Notes under the pieces: model-generated | Database searches by the model: none | What the model was told of the DNA's origin: nothing | Seen by the model: only the letters and a program-made list of their open reading frames with translations | Assembly (NCBI GenBank): GCA_033558025.1 | Contig: JAUCEF010000004.1 | Coordinates: 186,001 to 250,000 of the forward strand | DNA from: Phytophthora sp. 'mugwort' | Taxonomy: Eukaryota > Oomycota > Peronosporomycetes > Peronosporales > Peronosporaceae | Length of the DNA: 64,000 nucleotides | Direction of reading: 5' to 3' | Part shown: one piece after another, positions 8,632 to 21,516 of the stretch | Position numbering within the stretch: position 1 is the stretch's first letter | Layout of the letters: the number at the start of each line of letters is the position of its first letter | Translations under genes and position numbers: made by a program

Positions 8632-8712
8632 CGACAGCTGTGAGATTTGAACTCACGCGGGTTACCCCAATAGATTTCTAGTCTATCGCCTTAACCACTC
8701 GGCCAAGCTGTC
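8632..8712 (-). tRNA. tRNA-Ser-AGA: tRNA-Ser(AGA), unit 8
   Basis: Identical to unit 1 as read; both T4 runs present. Confidence 0.97.
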
Positions 8713-9077
8713 ATTAAAATACGAAACAAATTCACTTCTTCACCACATTCGCCATACATTTCAAGACATTCCTACTAGCATTCTACACAACATACGCCGC
8801 CATGGACCACACTAACGGTCGTCCGCACCGTAGTTTGCCAACCTAGCGACTCTACCACCGCCCCATACCTTCTCACCGAAGCGTTGCCTCCTACTCCCCT
8901 ATGTGTGTCTTCAACCGAATCGGTGCCTTCTAGGTCAGGGGACAACTCGCTGCGCTGCTGGAACCACGCCACGGTTCGGCTACGTGTGGTGTCGGAAACA
9001 GAGGGCGGGTAGTGAGTCCAGTTGGCCCGGAGTTAGCTAAACAATTTCGCGTACAGCTTAGTGGCAACATAAGAAGA

Positions 9078-9150
9078 TATCGGAGGAGGGGATCGAACCC
9101 TCGATCTTGAGCGTGTTAAGCTCACGTCCTAACCACTAGACGACACCGAC
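9078..9150 (-). tRNA. tRNA-Val-AAC: tRNA-Val(AAC), unit 8
   Basis: Identical to unit 1 as read. Upstream type T-A-3-G, as in unit 6. Confidence 0.94.
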
Positions 9151-9795
9151 ACTCGAAACACGAACACATTTACCCGAATAAGACGCTTGCGCTACCGTTT
9201 ACGGCACAACCAGACAGATATCTTCCCTATCAGCACTCATCGAATGCCCGCCTCGGTATCATACCCTCTCGCATCGCATCAACCCACTCCAATATCACAA
9301 CAGTGAGATCAATCCGAGACTGACTTACGGCCCATGACAGCCCCCACTGTACGCGCATCTACTCCCGGCGGGGCTTACTAGTTCTCGGTGGCGCGTAGAC
9401 CCCTCGAGACCGCAGCGTGGTAGATAAACATCAGCTACGAGGACCGTCTTGCCGCGCATCAATGTTGCCAGACTACGCCGTGTTTTGCCGGGAAAAGCTG
9501 TGGCGCGACTTTTTTTGTCCCTACTGCAGCCCGAATGCACTGTATTGATCCGCTGCAGCTACCCTTCCGTCGTAGCAAATAGCCCAGTGGGGAACAAGCG
9601 CAGCTTTGATCAGGTGACGTGAACAAACAGAATTCGTGGCGAAACCACAGATATGTGGGTCAAACTACGCGTAGTGTACGCGGGGATGGCGAAGGCATCC
9701 GATGCAGGCTCCAACGGGCTCACAGCAGTGCATAGGCGTGGGAAGGCGGCGATAGCGGATAGTTGGCGGTGCAAAAGTGCAATGCAAAATGGACC

Positions 9796-9876
9796 CGACA
9801 GCTGTGAGATTTGAACTCACGCGGGTTACCCCAATAGATTTCTAGTCTATCGCCTTAACCACTCGGCCAAGCTGTC
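9796..9876 (-). tRNA. tRNA-Ser-AGA: tRNA-Ser(AGA), unit 9
   Basis: Identical to unit 1 as read; both T4 runs present. Confidence 0.97.
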
Positions 9877-10241
9877 ATTAAAATACGAAACAAATTCACT
9901 TCTTCACCACATTCGCCATACATTTCAAGACATTCCTACTAGCATTCTACACAACATACGCCGCCATGGACCACACTAACGGTCGTCCGCACCGTAGTTT
10001 GCCAACCTAGCGACTCTACCACCGCCCCATACCTTCTCACCGAAGCGTTGCCTCCTACTCCCCTATGTGTGTCTTCAACCGAATCGGTGCCTTCTAGGTC
10101 AGGGGACAACTCGCTGCGCTGCTGGAACCACGCCACGGTTCGGCTACGTGTGGTGTCGGAAACAGAGGGCGGGTAGTGAGTCCAGTTGGCCCGGAGTTAG
10201 CTAAACAATTTCGCGTACAGCTTAGTGGCAACATAAGAAGA

Positions 10242-10314
10242 TATCGGAGGAGGGGATCGAACCCTCGATCTTGAGCGTGTTAAGCTCACGTCCTAACCAC
10301 TAGACGACACCGAC
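10242..10314 (-). tRNA. tRNA-Val-AAC: tRNA-Val(AAC), unit 9
   Basis: Identical to unit 1 as read. Upstream type C-G-3-A, first of a run of three. Confidence 0.94.
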
Positions 10315-10959
10315 ACTCGAAACACGAACACACTTACCCGAGTAAGACGCTTGCGCTACCGTTTACGGCACAACCAGACAGATATCTTCCCTATCAGCAC
10401 TCATCGAATGCCCGCCTCGATATCATACCCTCTCGCATCGCATCAACCCACTCCAATATCACAACAGTGAGATCAATCCGAGACTGACTTACGGCCCATG
10501 ACAGCCCCCACTGTACGCGCATCTACTCCCGGCGGGGCTTACTAGTTCTCGGTGGCGCGTAGACCCCTCGAGACCGCAGCGTGGTAGATAAACATCAGCT
10601 ACGAGGACCGTCTTGCCGCGCATCAATGTTGCCAGACTACGCCGTGTTTTGCCGGGAAAAGCTGTGGCGCGACTTTTTTTGTCCCTACTGCAGCCCGAAT
10701 GCACTGTATTGATCCGCTGCAGCTACCCTTCCGTCGTAGCAAATAGCCCAGTGGGGAACAAGCGCAGCTTTGATCAGGTGACGTGAACAAACAGAATTCG
10801 TGGCGAAACCACAGATATGTGGGTCAAACTACGCGTAGTGTACGCGGGGATGGCGAAGGCATCCGATGCAGGCTCCAACGGGCTCACAGCAGTGCATAGG
10901 CGTGGGAAGGCGGCGATAGCGGATAGTTGGCGGTGCAAAAGTGCAATGCAAAATGGACC

Positions 10960-11040
10960 CGACAGCTGTGAGATTTGAACTCACGCGGGTTACCCCAATA
11001 GATTTCTAGTCTATCGCCTTAACCACTCGGCCAAGCTGTC
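10960..11040 (-). tRNA. tRNA-Ser-AGA: tRNA-Ser(AGA), unit 10
   Basis: Identical to unit 1 as read; both T4 runs present. Confidence 0.97.
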
Positions 11041-11405
11041 ATTAAAATACGAAACAAATTCACTTCTTCACCACATTCGCCATACATTTCAAGACATTCC
11101 TACTAGCATTCTACACAACATACGCCGCCATGGACCACACTAACGGTCGTCCGCACCGTAGTTTGCCAACCTAGCGACTCTACCACCGCCCCATACCTTC
11201 TCACCGAAGCGTTGCCTCCTACTCCCCTATGTGTGTCTTCAACCGAATCGGTGCCTTCTAGGTCAGGGGACAACTCGCTGCGCTGCTGGAACCACGCCAC
11301 GGTTCGGCTACGTGTGGTGTCGGAAACAGAGGGCGGGTAGTGAGTCCAGTTGGCCCGGAGTTAGCTAAACAATTTCGCGTACAGCTTAGTGGCAACATAA
11401 GAAGA

Positions 11406-11478
11406 TATCGGAGGAGGGGATCGAACCCTCGATCTTGAGCGTGTTAAGCTCACGTCCTAACCACTAGACGACACCGAC
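11406..11478 (-). tRNA. tRNA-Val-AAC: tRNA-Val(AAC), unit 10
   Basis: Identical to unit 1 as read. Upstream type C-G-3-A. Confidence 0.94.
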
Positions 11479-12123
11479 ACTCGAAACACGAACACACTTA
11501 CCCGAGTAAGACGCTTGCGCTACCGTTTACGGCACAACCAGACAGATATCTTCCCTATCAGCACTCATCGAATGCCCGCCTCGATATCATACCCTCTCGC
11601 ATCGCATCAACCCACTCCAATATCACAACAGTGAGATCAATCCGAGACTGACTTACGGCCCATGACAGCCCCCACTGTACGCGCATCTACTCCCGGCGGG
11701 GCTTACTAGTTCTCGGTGGCGCGTAGACCCCTCGAGACCGCAGCGTGGTAGATAAACATCAGCTACGAGGACCGTCTTGCCGCGCATCAATGTTGCCAGA
11801 CTACGCCGTGTTTTGCCGGGAAAAGCTGTGGCGCGACTTTTTTTGTCCCTACTGCAGCCCGAATGCACTGTATTGATCCGCTGCAGCTACCCTTCCGTCG
11901 TAGCAAATAGCCCAGTGGGGAACAAGCGCAGCTTTGATCAGGTGACGTGAACAAACAGAATTCGTGGCGAAACCACAGATATGTGGGTCAAACTACGCGT
12001 AGTGTACGCGGGGATGGCGAAGGCATCCGATGCAGGCTCCAACGGGCTCACAGCAGTGCATAGGCGTGGGAAGGCGGCGATAGCGGATAGTTGGCGGTGC
12101 AAAAGTGCAATGCAAAATGGACC

Positions 12124-12204
12124 CGACAGCTGTGAGATTTGAACTCACGCGGGTTACCCCAATAGATTTCTAGTCTATCGCCTTAACCACTCGGCCAAGC
12201 TGTC
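12124..12204 (-). tRNA. tRNA-Ser-AGA: tRNA-Ser(AGA), unit 11
   Basis: Identical to unit 1 as read; both T4 runs present. Confidence 0.97.
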
Positions 12205-12569
12205 ATTAAAATACGAAACAAATTCACTTCTTCACCACATTCGCCATACATTTCAAGACATTCCTACTAGCATTCTACACAACATACGCCGCCATGGACC
12301 ACACTAACGGTCGTCCGCACCGTAGTTTGCCAACCTAGCGACTCTACCACCGCCCCATACCTTCTCACCGAAGCGTTGCCTCCTACTCCCCTATGTGTGT
12401 CTTCAACCGAATCGGTGCCTTCTAGGTCAGGGGACAACTCGCTGCGCTGCTGGAACCACGCCACGGTTCGGCTACGTGTGGTGTCGGAAACAGAGGGCGG
12501 GTAGTGAGTCCAGTTGGCCCGGAGTTAGCTAAACAATTTCGCGTACAGCTTAGTGGCAACATAAGAAGA

Positions 12570-12642
12570 TATCGGAGGAGGGGATCGAACCCTCGATCTT
12601 GAGCGTGTTAAGCTCACGTCCTAACCACTAGACGACACCGAC
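12570..12642 (-). tRNA. tRNA-Val-AAC: tRNA-Val(AAC), unit 11
   Basis: Identical to unit 1 as read. Upstream type C-G-3-A, last of the 9-11 run. Confidence 0.94.
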
Positions 12643-13287
12643 ACTCGAAACACGAACACACTTACCCGAGTAAGACGCTTGCGCTACCGTTTACGGCACA
12701 ACCAGACAGATATCTTCCCTATCAGCACTCATCGAATGCCCGCCTCGATATCATACCCTCTCGCATCGCATCAACCCACTCCAATATCACAACAGTGAGA
12801 TCAATCCGAGACTGACTTACGGCCCATGACAGCCCCCACTGTACGCGCATCTACTCCCGGCGGGGCTTACTAGTTCTCGGTGGCGCGTAGACCCCTCGAG
12901 ACCGCAGCGTGGTAGATAAACATCAGCTACGAGGACCGTCTTGCCGCGCATCAATGTTGCCAGACTACGCCGTGTTTTGCCGGGAAAAGCTGTGGCGCGA
13001 CTTTTTTTGTCCCTACTGCAGCCCGAATGCACTGTATTGATCCGCTGCAGCTACCCTTCCGTCGTAGCAAATAGCCCAGTGGGGAACAAGCGCAGCTTTG
13101 ATCAGGTGACGTGAACAAACAGAATTCGTGGCGAAACCACAGATATGTGGGTCAAACTACGCGTAGTGTACGCGGGGATGGCGAAGGCATCCGATGCAGG
13201 CTCCAACGGGCTCACAGCAGTGCATAGGCGTGGGAAGGCGGCGATAGCGGATAGTTGGCGGTGCAAAAGTGCAATGCAAAATGGACC

Positions 13288-13368
13288 CGACAGCTGTGAG
13301 ATTTGAACTCACGCGGGTTACCCCAATAGATTTCTAGTCTATCGCCTTAACCACTCGGCCAAGCTGTC
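13288..13368 (-). tRNA. tRNA-Ser-AGA: tRNA-Ser(AGA), unit 12
   Basis: Identical to unit 1 as read; both T4 runs present. Confidence 0.97.
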
Positions 13369-13733
13369 ATTAAAATACGAAACAAATTCACTTCTTCACC
13401 ACATTCGCCATACATTTCAAGACATTCCTACTAGCATTCTACACAACATACGCCGCCATGGACCACACTAACGGTCGTCCGCACCGTAGTTTGCCAACCT
13501 AGCGACTCTACCACCGCCCCATACCTTCTCACCGAAGCGTTGCCTCCTACTCCCCTATGTGTGTCTTCAACCGAATCGGTGCCTTCTAGGTCAGGGGACA
13601 ACTCGCTGCGCTGCTGGAACCACGCCACGGTTCGGCTACGTGTGGTGTCGGAAACAGAGGGCGGGTAGTGAGTCCAGTTGGCCCGGAGTTAGCTAAACAA
13701 TTTCGCGTACAGCTTAGTGGCAACATAAGAAGA

Positions 13734-13806
13734 TATCGGAGGAGGGGATCGAACCCTCGATCTTGAGCGTGTTAAGCTCACGTCCTAACCACTAGACGAC
13801 ACCGAC
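13734..13806 (-). tRNA. tRNA-Val-AAC: tRNA-Val(AAC), unit 12
   Basis: Identical to unit 1 as read. Upstream type T-A-3-G. Confidence 0.94.
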
Positions 13807-14451
13807 ACTCGAAACACGAACACATTTACCCGAATAAGACGCTTGCGCTACCGTTTACGGCACAACCAGACAGATATCTTCCCTATCAGCACTCATCGAA
13901 TGCCCGCCTCGGTATCATACCCTCTCGCATCGCATCAACCCACTCCAATATCACAACAGTGAGATCAATCCGAGACTGACTTACGGCCCATGACAGCCCC
14001 CACTGTACGCGCATCTACTCCCGGCGGGGCTTACTAGTTCTCGGTGGCGCGTAGACCCCTCGAGACCGCAGCGTGGTAGATAAACATCAGCTACGAGGAC
14101 CGTCTTGCCGCGCATCAATGTTGCCAGACTACGCCGTGTTTTGCCGGGAAAAGCTGTGGCGCGACTTTTTTTGTCCCTACTGCAGCCCGAATGCACTGTA
14201 TTGATCCGCTGCAGCTACCCTTCCGTCGTAGCAAATAGCCCAGTGGGGAACAAGCGCAGCTTTGATCAGGTGACGTGAACAAACAGAATTCGTGGCGAAA
14301 CCACAGATATGTGGGTCAAACTACGCGTAGTGTACGCGGGGATGGCGAAGGCATCCGATGCAGGCTCCAACGGGCTCACAGCAGTGCATAGGCGTGGGAA
14401 GGCGGCGATAGCGGATAGTTGGCGGTGCAAAAGTGCAATGCAAAATGGACC

Positions 14452-14532
14452 CGACAGCTGTGAGATTTGAACTCACGCGGGTTACCCCAATAGATTTCTA
14501 GTCTATCGCCTTAACCACTCGGCCAAGCTGTC
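14452..14532 (-). tRNA. tRNA-Ser-AGA: tRNA-Ser(AGA), unit 13
   Basis: Identical to unit 1 as read; both T4 runs present. Confidence 0.97.
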
Positions 14533-14897
14533 ATTAAAATACGAAACAAATTCACTTCTTCACCACATTCGCCATACATTTCAAGACATTCCTACTAGCA
14601 TTCTACACAACATACGCCGCCATGGACCACACTAACGGTCGTCCGCACCGTAGTTTGCCAACCTAGCGACTCTACCACCGCCCCATACCTTCTCACCGAA
14701 GCGTTGCCTCCTACTCCCCTATGTGTGTCTTCAACCGAATCGGTGCCTTCTAGGTCAGGGGACAACTCGCTGCGCTGCTGGAACCACGCCACGGTTCGGC
14801 TACGTGTGGTGTCGGAAACAGAGGGCGGGTAGTGAGTCCAGTTGGCCCGGAGTTAGCTAAACAATTTCGCGTACAGCTTAGTGGCAACATAAGAAGA

Positions 14898-14970
14898 TAT
14901 CGGAGGAGGGGATCGAACCCTCGATCTTGAGCGTGTTAAGCTCACGTCCTAACCACTAGACGACACCGAC
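14898..14970 (-). tRNA. tRNA-Val-AAC: tRNA-Val(AAC), unit 13
   Basis: Identical to unit 1 as read. Upstream type T-A-3-A, found only in units 13-15. Confidence 0.94.
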
Positions 14971-15615
14971 ACTCGAAACACGAACACATTTACCCGAATA
15001 AGACGCTTGCGCTACCGTTTACGGCACAACCAGACAGATATCTTCCCTATCAGCACTCATCGAATGCCCGCCTCGATATCATACCCTCTCGCATCGCATC
15101 AACCCACTCCAATATCACAACAGTGAGATCAATCCGAGACTGACTTACGGCCCATGACAGCCCCCACTGTACGCGCATCTACTCCCGGCGGGGCTTACTA
15201 GTTCTCGGTGGCGCGTAGACCCCTCGAGACCGCAGCGTGGTAGATAAACATCAGCTACGAGGACCGTCTTGCCGCGCATCAATGTTGCCAGACTACGCCG
15301 TGTTTTGCCGGGAAAAGCTGTGGCGCGACTTTTTTTGTCCCTACTGCAGCCCGAATGCACTGTATTGATCCGCTGCAGCTACCCTTCCGTCGTAGCAAAT
15401 AGCCCAGTGGGGAACAAGCGCAGCTTTGATCAGGTGACGTGAACAAACAGAATTCGTGGCGAAACCACAGATATGTGGGTCAAACTACGCGTAGTGTACG
15501 CGGGGATGGCGAAGGCATCCGATGCAGGCTCCAACGGGCTCACAGCAGTGCATAGGCGTGGGAAGGCGGCGATAGCGGATAGTTGGCGGTGCAAAAGTGC
15601 AATGCAAAATGGACC

Positions 15616-15696
15616 CGACAGCTGTGAGATTTGAACTCACGCGGGTTACCCCAATAGATTTCTAGTCTATCGCCTTAACCACTCGGCCAAGCTGTC
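15616..15696 (-). tRNA. tRNA-Ser-AGA: tRNA-Ser(AGA), unit 14
   Basis: Identical to unit 1 as read; both T4 runs present. Confidence 0.97.
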
Positions 15697-16061
15697 ATTA
15701 AAATACGAAACAAATTCACTTCTTCACCACATTCGCCATACATTTCAAGACATTCCTACTAGCATTCTACACAACATACGCCGCCATGGACCACACTAAC
15801 GGTCGTCCGCACCGTAGTTTGCCAACCTAGCGACTCTACCACCGCCCCATACCTTCTCACCGAAGCGTTGCCTCCTACTCCCCTATGTGTGTCTTCAACC
15901 GAATCGGTGCCTTCTAGGTCAGGGGACAACTCGCTGCGCTGCTGGAACCACGCCACGGTTCGGCTACGTGTGGTGTCGGAAACAGAGGGCGGGTAGTGAG
16001 TCCAGTTGGCCCGGAGTTAGCTAAACAATTTCGCGTACAGCTTAGTGGCAACATAAGAAGA

Positions 16062-16134
16062 TATCGGAGGAGGGGATCGAACCCTCGATCTTGAGCGTGT
16101 TAAGCTCACGTCCTAACCACTAGACGACACCGAC
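16062..16134 (-). tRNA. tRNA-Val-AAC: tRNA-Val(AAC), unit 14
   Basis: Identical to unit 1 as read. Upstream type T-A-3-A. Confidence 0.94.
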
Positions 16135-16779
16135 ACTCGAAACACGAACACATTTACCCGAATAAGACGCTTGCGCTACCGTTTACGGCACAACCAGACA
16201 GATATCTTCCCTATCAGCACTCATCGAATGCCCGCCTCGATATCATACCCTCTCGCATCGCATCAACCCACTCCAATATCACAACAGTGAGATCAATCCG
16301 AGACTGACTTACGGCCCATGACAGCCCCCACTGTACGCGCATCTACTCCCGGCGGGGCTTACTAGTTCTCGGTGGCGCGTAGACCCCTCGAGACCGCAGC
16401 GTGGTAGATAAACATCAGCTACGAGGACCGTCTTGCCGCGCATCAATGTTGCCAGACTACGCCGTGTTTTGCCGGGAAAAGCTGTGGCGCGACTTTTTTT
16501 GTCCCTACTGCAGCCCGAATGCACTGTATTGATCCGCTGCAGCTACCCTTCCGTCGTAGCAAATAGCCCAGTGGGGAACAAGCGCAGCTTTGATCAGGTG
16601 ACGTGAACAAACAGAATTCGTGGCGAAACCACAGATATGTGGGTCAAACTACGCGTAGTGTACGCGGGGATGGCGAAGGCATCCGATGCAGGCTCCAACG
16701 GGCTCACAGCAGTGCATAGGCGTGGGAAGGCGGCGATAGCGGATAGTTGGCGGTGCAAAAGTGCAATGCAAAATGGACC

Positions 16780-16860
16780 CGACAGCTGTGAGATTTGAAC
16801 TCACGCGGGTTACCCCAATAGATTTCTAGTCTATCGCCTTAACCACTCGGCCAAGCTGTC
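16780..16860 (-). tRNA. tRNA-Ser-AGA: tRNA-Ser(AGA), unit 15
   Basis: Identical to unit 1 as read; both T4 runs present. Confidence 0.97.
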
Positions 16861-17225
16861 ATTAAAATACGAAACAAATTCACTTCTTCACCACATTCGC
16901 CATACATTTCAAGACATTCCTACTAGCATTCTACACAACATACGCCGCCATGGACCACACTAACGGTCGTCCGCACCGTAGTTTGCCAACCTAGCGACTC
17001 TACCACCGCCCCATACCTTCTCACCGAAGCGTTGCCTCCTACTCCCCTATGTGTGTCTTCAACCGAATCGGTGCCTTCTAGGTCAGGGGACAACTCGCTG
17101 CGCTGCTGGAACCACGCCACGGTTCGGCTACGTGTGGTGTCGGAAACAGAGGGCGGGTAGTGAGTCCAGTTGGCCCGGAGTTAGCTAAACAATTTCGCGT
17201 ACAGCTTAGTGGCAACATAAGAAGA

Positions 17226-17298
17226 TATCGGAGGAGGGGATCGAACCCTCGATCTTGAGCGTGTTAAGCTCACGTCCTAACCACTAGACGACACCGAC
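17226..17298 (-). tRNA. tRNA-Val-AAC: tRNA-Val(AAC), unit 15
   Basis: Identical to unit 1 as read. Upstream type T-A-3-A. Confidence 0.94.
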
Positions 17299-17943
17299 AC
17301 TCGAAACACGAACACATTTACCCGAATAAGACGCTTGCGCTACCGTTTACGGCACAACCAGACAGATATCTTCCCTATCAGCACTCATCGAATGCCCGCC
17401 TCGATATCATACCCTCTCGCATCGCATCAACCCACTCCAATATCACAACAGTGAGATCAATCCGAGACTGACTTACGGCCCATGACAGCCCCCACTGTAC
17501 GCGCATCTACTCCCGGCGGGGCTTACTAGTTCTCGGTGGCGCGTAGACCCCTCGAGACCGCAGCGTGGTAGATAAACATCAGCTACGAGGACCGTCTTGC
17601 CGCGCATCAATGTTGCCAGACTACGCCGTGTTTTGCCGGGAAAAGCTGTGGCGCGACTTTTTTTGTCCCTACTGCAGCCCGAATGCACTGTATTGATCCG
17701 CTGCAGCTACCCTTCCGTCGTAGCAAATAGCCCAGTGGGGAACAAGCGCAGCTTTGATCAGGTGACGTGAACAAACAGAATTCGTGGCGAAACCACAGAT
17801 ATGTGGGTCAAACTACGCGTAGTGTACGCGGGGATGGCGAAGGCATCCGATGCAGGCTCCAACGGGCTCACAGCAGTGCATAGGCGTGGGAAGGCGGCGA
17901 TAGCGGATAGTTGGCGGTGCAAAAGTGCAATGCAAAATGGACC

Positions 17944-18024
17944 CGACAGCTGTGAGATTTGAACTCACGCGGGTTACCCCAATAGATTTCTAGTCTATCG
18001 CCTTAACCACTCGGCCAAGCTGTC
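17944..18024 (-). tRNA. tRNA-Ser-AGA: tRNA-Ser(AGA), unit 16
   Basis: Identical to unit 1 as read; both T4 runs present. Confidence 0.97.
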
Positions 18025-18389
18025 ATTAAAATACGAAACAAATTCACTTCTTCACCACATTCGCCATACATTTCAAGACATTCCTACTAGCATTCTACAC
18101 AACATACGCCGCCATGGACCACACTAACGGTCGTCCGCACCGTAGTTTGCCAACCTAGCGACTCTACCACCGCCCCATACCTTCTCACCGAAGCGTTGCC
18201 TCCTACTCCCCTATGTGTGTCTTCAACCGAATCGGTGCCTTCTAGGTCAGGGGACAACTCGCTGCGCTGCTGGAACCACGCCACGGTTCGGCTACGTGTG
18301 GTGTCGGAAACAGAGGGCGGGTAGTGAGTCCAGTTGGCCCGGAGTTAGCTAAACAATTTCGCGTACAGCTTAGTGGCAACATAAGAAGA

Positions 18390-18462
18390 TATCGGAGGAG
18401 GGGATCGAACCCTCGATCTTGAGCGTGTTAAGCTCACGTCCTAACCACTAGACGACACCGAC
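18390..18462 (-). tRNA. tRNA-Val-AAC: tRNA-Val(AAC), unit 16
   Basis: Identical to unit 1 as read. Upstream type T-A-3-G. Confidence 0.94.
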
Positions 18463-19107
18463 ACTCGAAACACGAACACATTTACCCGAATAAGACGCTT
18501 GCGCTACCGTTTACGGCACAACCAGACAGATATCTTCCCTATCAGCACTCATCGAATGCCCGCCTCGGTATCATACCCTCTCGCATCGCATCAACCCACT
18601 CCAATATCACAACAGTGAGATCAATCCGAGACTGACTTACGGCCCATGACAGCCCCCACTGTACGCGCATCTACTCCCGGCGGGGCTTACTAGTTCTCGG
18701 TGGCGCGTAGACCCCTCGAGACCGCAGCGTGGTAGATAAACATCAGCTACGAGGACCGTCTTGCCGCGCATCAATGTTGCCAGACTACGCCGTGTTTTGC
18801 CGGGAAAAGCTGTGGCGCGACTTTTTTTGTCCCTACTGCAGCCCGAATGCACTGTATTGATCCGCTGCAGCTACCCTTCCGTCGTAGCAAATAGCCCAGT
18901 GGGGAACAAGCGCAGCTTTGATCAGGTGACGTGAACAAACAGAATTCGTGGCGAAACCACAGATATGTGGGTCAAACTACGCGTAGTGTACGCGGGGATG
19001 GCGAAGGCATCCGATGCAGGCTCCAACGGGCTCACAGCAGTGCATAGGCGTGGGAAGGCGGCGATAGCGGATAGTTGGCGGTGCAAAAGTGCAATGCAAA
19101 ATGGACC

Positions 19108-19188
19108 CGACAGCTGTGAGATTTGAACTCACGCGGGTTACCCCAATAGATTTCTAGTCTATCGCCTTAACCACTCGGCCAAGCTGTC
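19108..19188 (-). tRNA. tRNA-Ser-AGA: tRNA-Ser(AGA), unit 17
   Basis: Identical to unit 1 as read; both T4 runs present. Confidence 0.97.
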
Positions 19189-19553
19189 ATTAAAATACGA
19201 AACAAATTCACTTCTTCACCACATTCGCCATACATTTCAAGACATTCCTACTAGCATTCTACACAACATACGCCGCCATGGACCACACTAACGGTCGTCC
19301 GCACCGTAGTTTGCCAACCTAGCGACTCTACCACCGCCCCATACCTTCTCACCGAAGCGTTGCCTCCTACTCCCCTATGTGTGTCTTCAACCGAATCGGT
19401 GCCTTCTAGGTCAGGGGACAACTCGCTGCGCTGCTGGAACCACGCCACGGTTCGGCTACGTGTGGTGTCGGAAACAGAGGGCGGGTAGTGAGTCCAGTTG
19501 GCCCGGAGTTAGCTAAACAATTTCGCGTACAGCTTAGTGGCAACATAAGAAGA

Positions 19554-19626
19554 TATCGGAGGAGGGGATCGAACCCTCGATCTTGAGCGTGTTAAGCTCA
19601 CGTCCTAACCACTAGACGACACCGAC
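19554..19626 (-). tRNA. tRNA-Val-AAC: tRNA-Val(AAC), unit 17
   Basis: Identical to unit 1 as read. Upstream type T-A-3-G. Confidence 0.94.
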
Positions 19627-20271
19627 ACTCGAAACACGAACACATTTACCCGAATAAGACGCTTGCGCTACCGTTTACGGCACAACCAGACAGATATCTT
19701 CCCTATCAGCACTCATCGAATGCCCGCCTCGGTATCATACCCTCTCGCATCGCATCAACCCACTCCAATATCACAACAGTGAGATCAATCCGAGACTGAC
19801 TTACGGCCCATGACAGCCCCCACTGTACGCGCATCTACTCCCGGCGGGGCTTACTAGTTCTCGGTGGCGCGTAGACCCCTCGAGACCGCAGCGTGGTAGA
19901 TAAACATCAGCTACGAGGACCGTCTTGCCGCGCATCAATGTTGCCAGACTACGCCGTGTTTTGCCGGGAAAAGCTGTGGCGCGACTTTTTTTGTCCCTAC
20001 TGCAGCCCGAATGCACTGTATTGATCCGCTGCAGCTACCCTTCCGTCGTAGCAAATAGCCCAGTGGGGAACAAGCGCAGCTTTGATCAGGTGACGTGAAC
20101 AAACAGAATTCGTGGCGAAACCACAGATATGTGGGTCAAACTACGCGTAGTGTACGCGGGGATGGCGAAGGCATCCGATGCAGGCTCCAACGGGCTCACA
20201 GCAGTGCATAGGCGTGGGAAGGCGGCGATAGCGGATAGTTGGCGGTGCAAAAGTGCAATGCAAAATGGACC

Positions 20272-20352
20272 CGACAGCTGTGAGATTTGAACTCACGCGG
20301 GTTACCCCAATAGATTTCTAGTCTATCGCCTTAACCACTCGGCCAAGCTGTC
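20272..20352 (-). tRNA. tRNA-Ser-AGA: tRNA-Ser(AGA), unit 18
   Basis: Gene body identical to unit 1 as read. The 5' flank differs at 20372-20373 (TC to AT on the plus strand), which makes a TATA-like GTATATTTG on the gene strand at about -20. Confidence 0.97.
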
Positions 20353-20717
20353 ATTAAAATACGAAACAAATATACTTCTTCACCACATTCGCCATACATT
20401 TCAAGACATTCCTACTAGCATTCTACACAACATACGCCGCCATGGACCACACTAACGGTCGTCCGCACCGTAGTTTGCCAACCTAGCGACTCTACCACCG
20501 CCCCATACCTTCTCACCGAAGCGTTGCCTCCTACTCCCCTATGTGTGTCTTCAACCGAATCGGTGCCTTCTAGGTCAGGGGACAACTCGCTGCGCTGCTG
20601 GAACCACGCCACGGTTCGGCTACGTGTGGTGTCGGAAACAGAGGGCGGGTAGTGAGTCCAGTTGGCCCGGAGTTAGCTAAACAATTTCGCGTACAGCTTA
20701 GTGGCAACATAAGAAGA

Positions 20718-20790
20718 TATCGGAGGAGGGGATCGAACCCTCGATCTTGAGCGTGTTAAGCTCACGTCCTAACCACTAGACGACACCGAC
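20718..20790 (-). tRNA. tRNA-Val-AAC: tRNA-Val(AAC), unit 18
   Basis: Identical to unit 1 as read. Upstream type C-G-3-G, as in unit 3. Confidence 0.94.
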
Positions 20791-21435
20791 ACTCGAAACA
20801 CGAACACACTTACCCGAGTAAGACGCTTGCGCTACCGTTTACGGCACAACCAGACAGATATCTTCCCTATCAGCACTCATCGAATGCCCGCCTCGGTATC
20901 ATACCCTCTCGCATCGCATCAACCCACTCCAATATCACAACAGTGAGATCAATCCGAGACTGACTTACGGCCCATGACATCCCCCACTGTACGCGCATCT
21001 ACTCCCGGCGGGGCTTACTAGTTCTCGGTGGCGCGTAGACCCCTCGAGACCGCAGCGTGGTAGATAAACATCAGCTACGAGGACCGTCTTGCCGCGCATC
21101 AATGTTGCCAGACTACGCCGTGTTTTGCCGGGAAAAGCTGTGGCGCGACTTTTTTTGTCCCTACTGCAGCCCGAATGCACTGTATTGATCCGCTGCAGCT
21201 ACCCTTCCGTCGTAGCAAATAGCCCAGTGGGGAACAAGCGCAGCTTTGATCAGGTGACGTGAACAAACAGAATTCGTGGCGAAACCACAGATATGTGGGT
21301 CAAACTACGCGTAGTGTACGCGGGGATGGCGAAGGCATCCGATGCAGGCTCCAACGGGCTCACAGCAGTGCATAGGCGTGGGAAGGCGGCGATAGCGGAT
21401 AGTTGGCGGTGCAAAAGTGCAATGCAAAATGGACC

Positions 21436-21516
21436 CGACAGCTGTGAGATTTGAACTCACGCGGGTTACCCCAATAGATTTCTAGTCTATCGCCTTAACC
21501 ACTCGGCCAAGCTGTC
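21436..21516 (-). tRNA. tRNA-Ser-AGA: tRNA-Ser(AGA), unit 19
   Basis: Gene body identical to unit 1 as read. Same TATA-like 5' flank as unit 18, at 21536-21537. The unit also has T at 20980 (shared with unit 2) and a private T to A near 21617. Confidence 0.97.
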
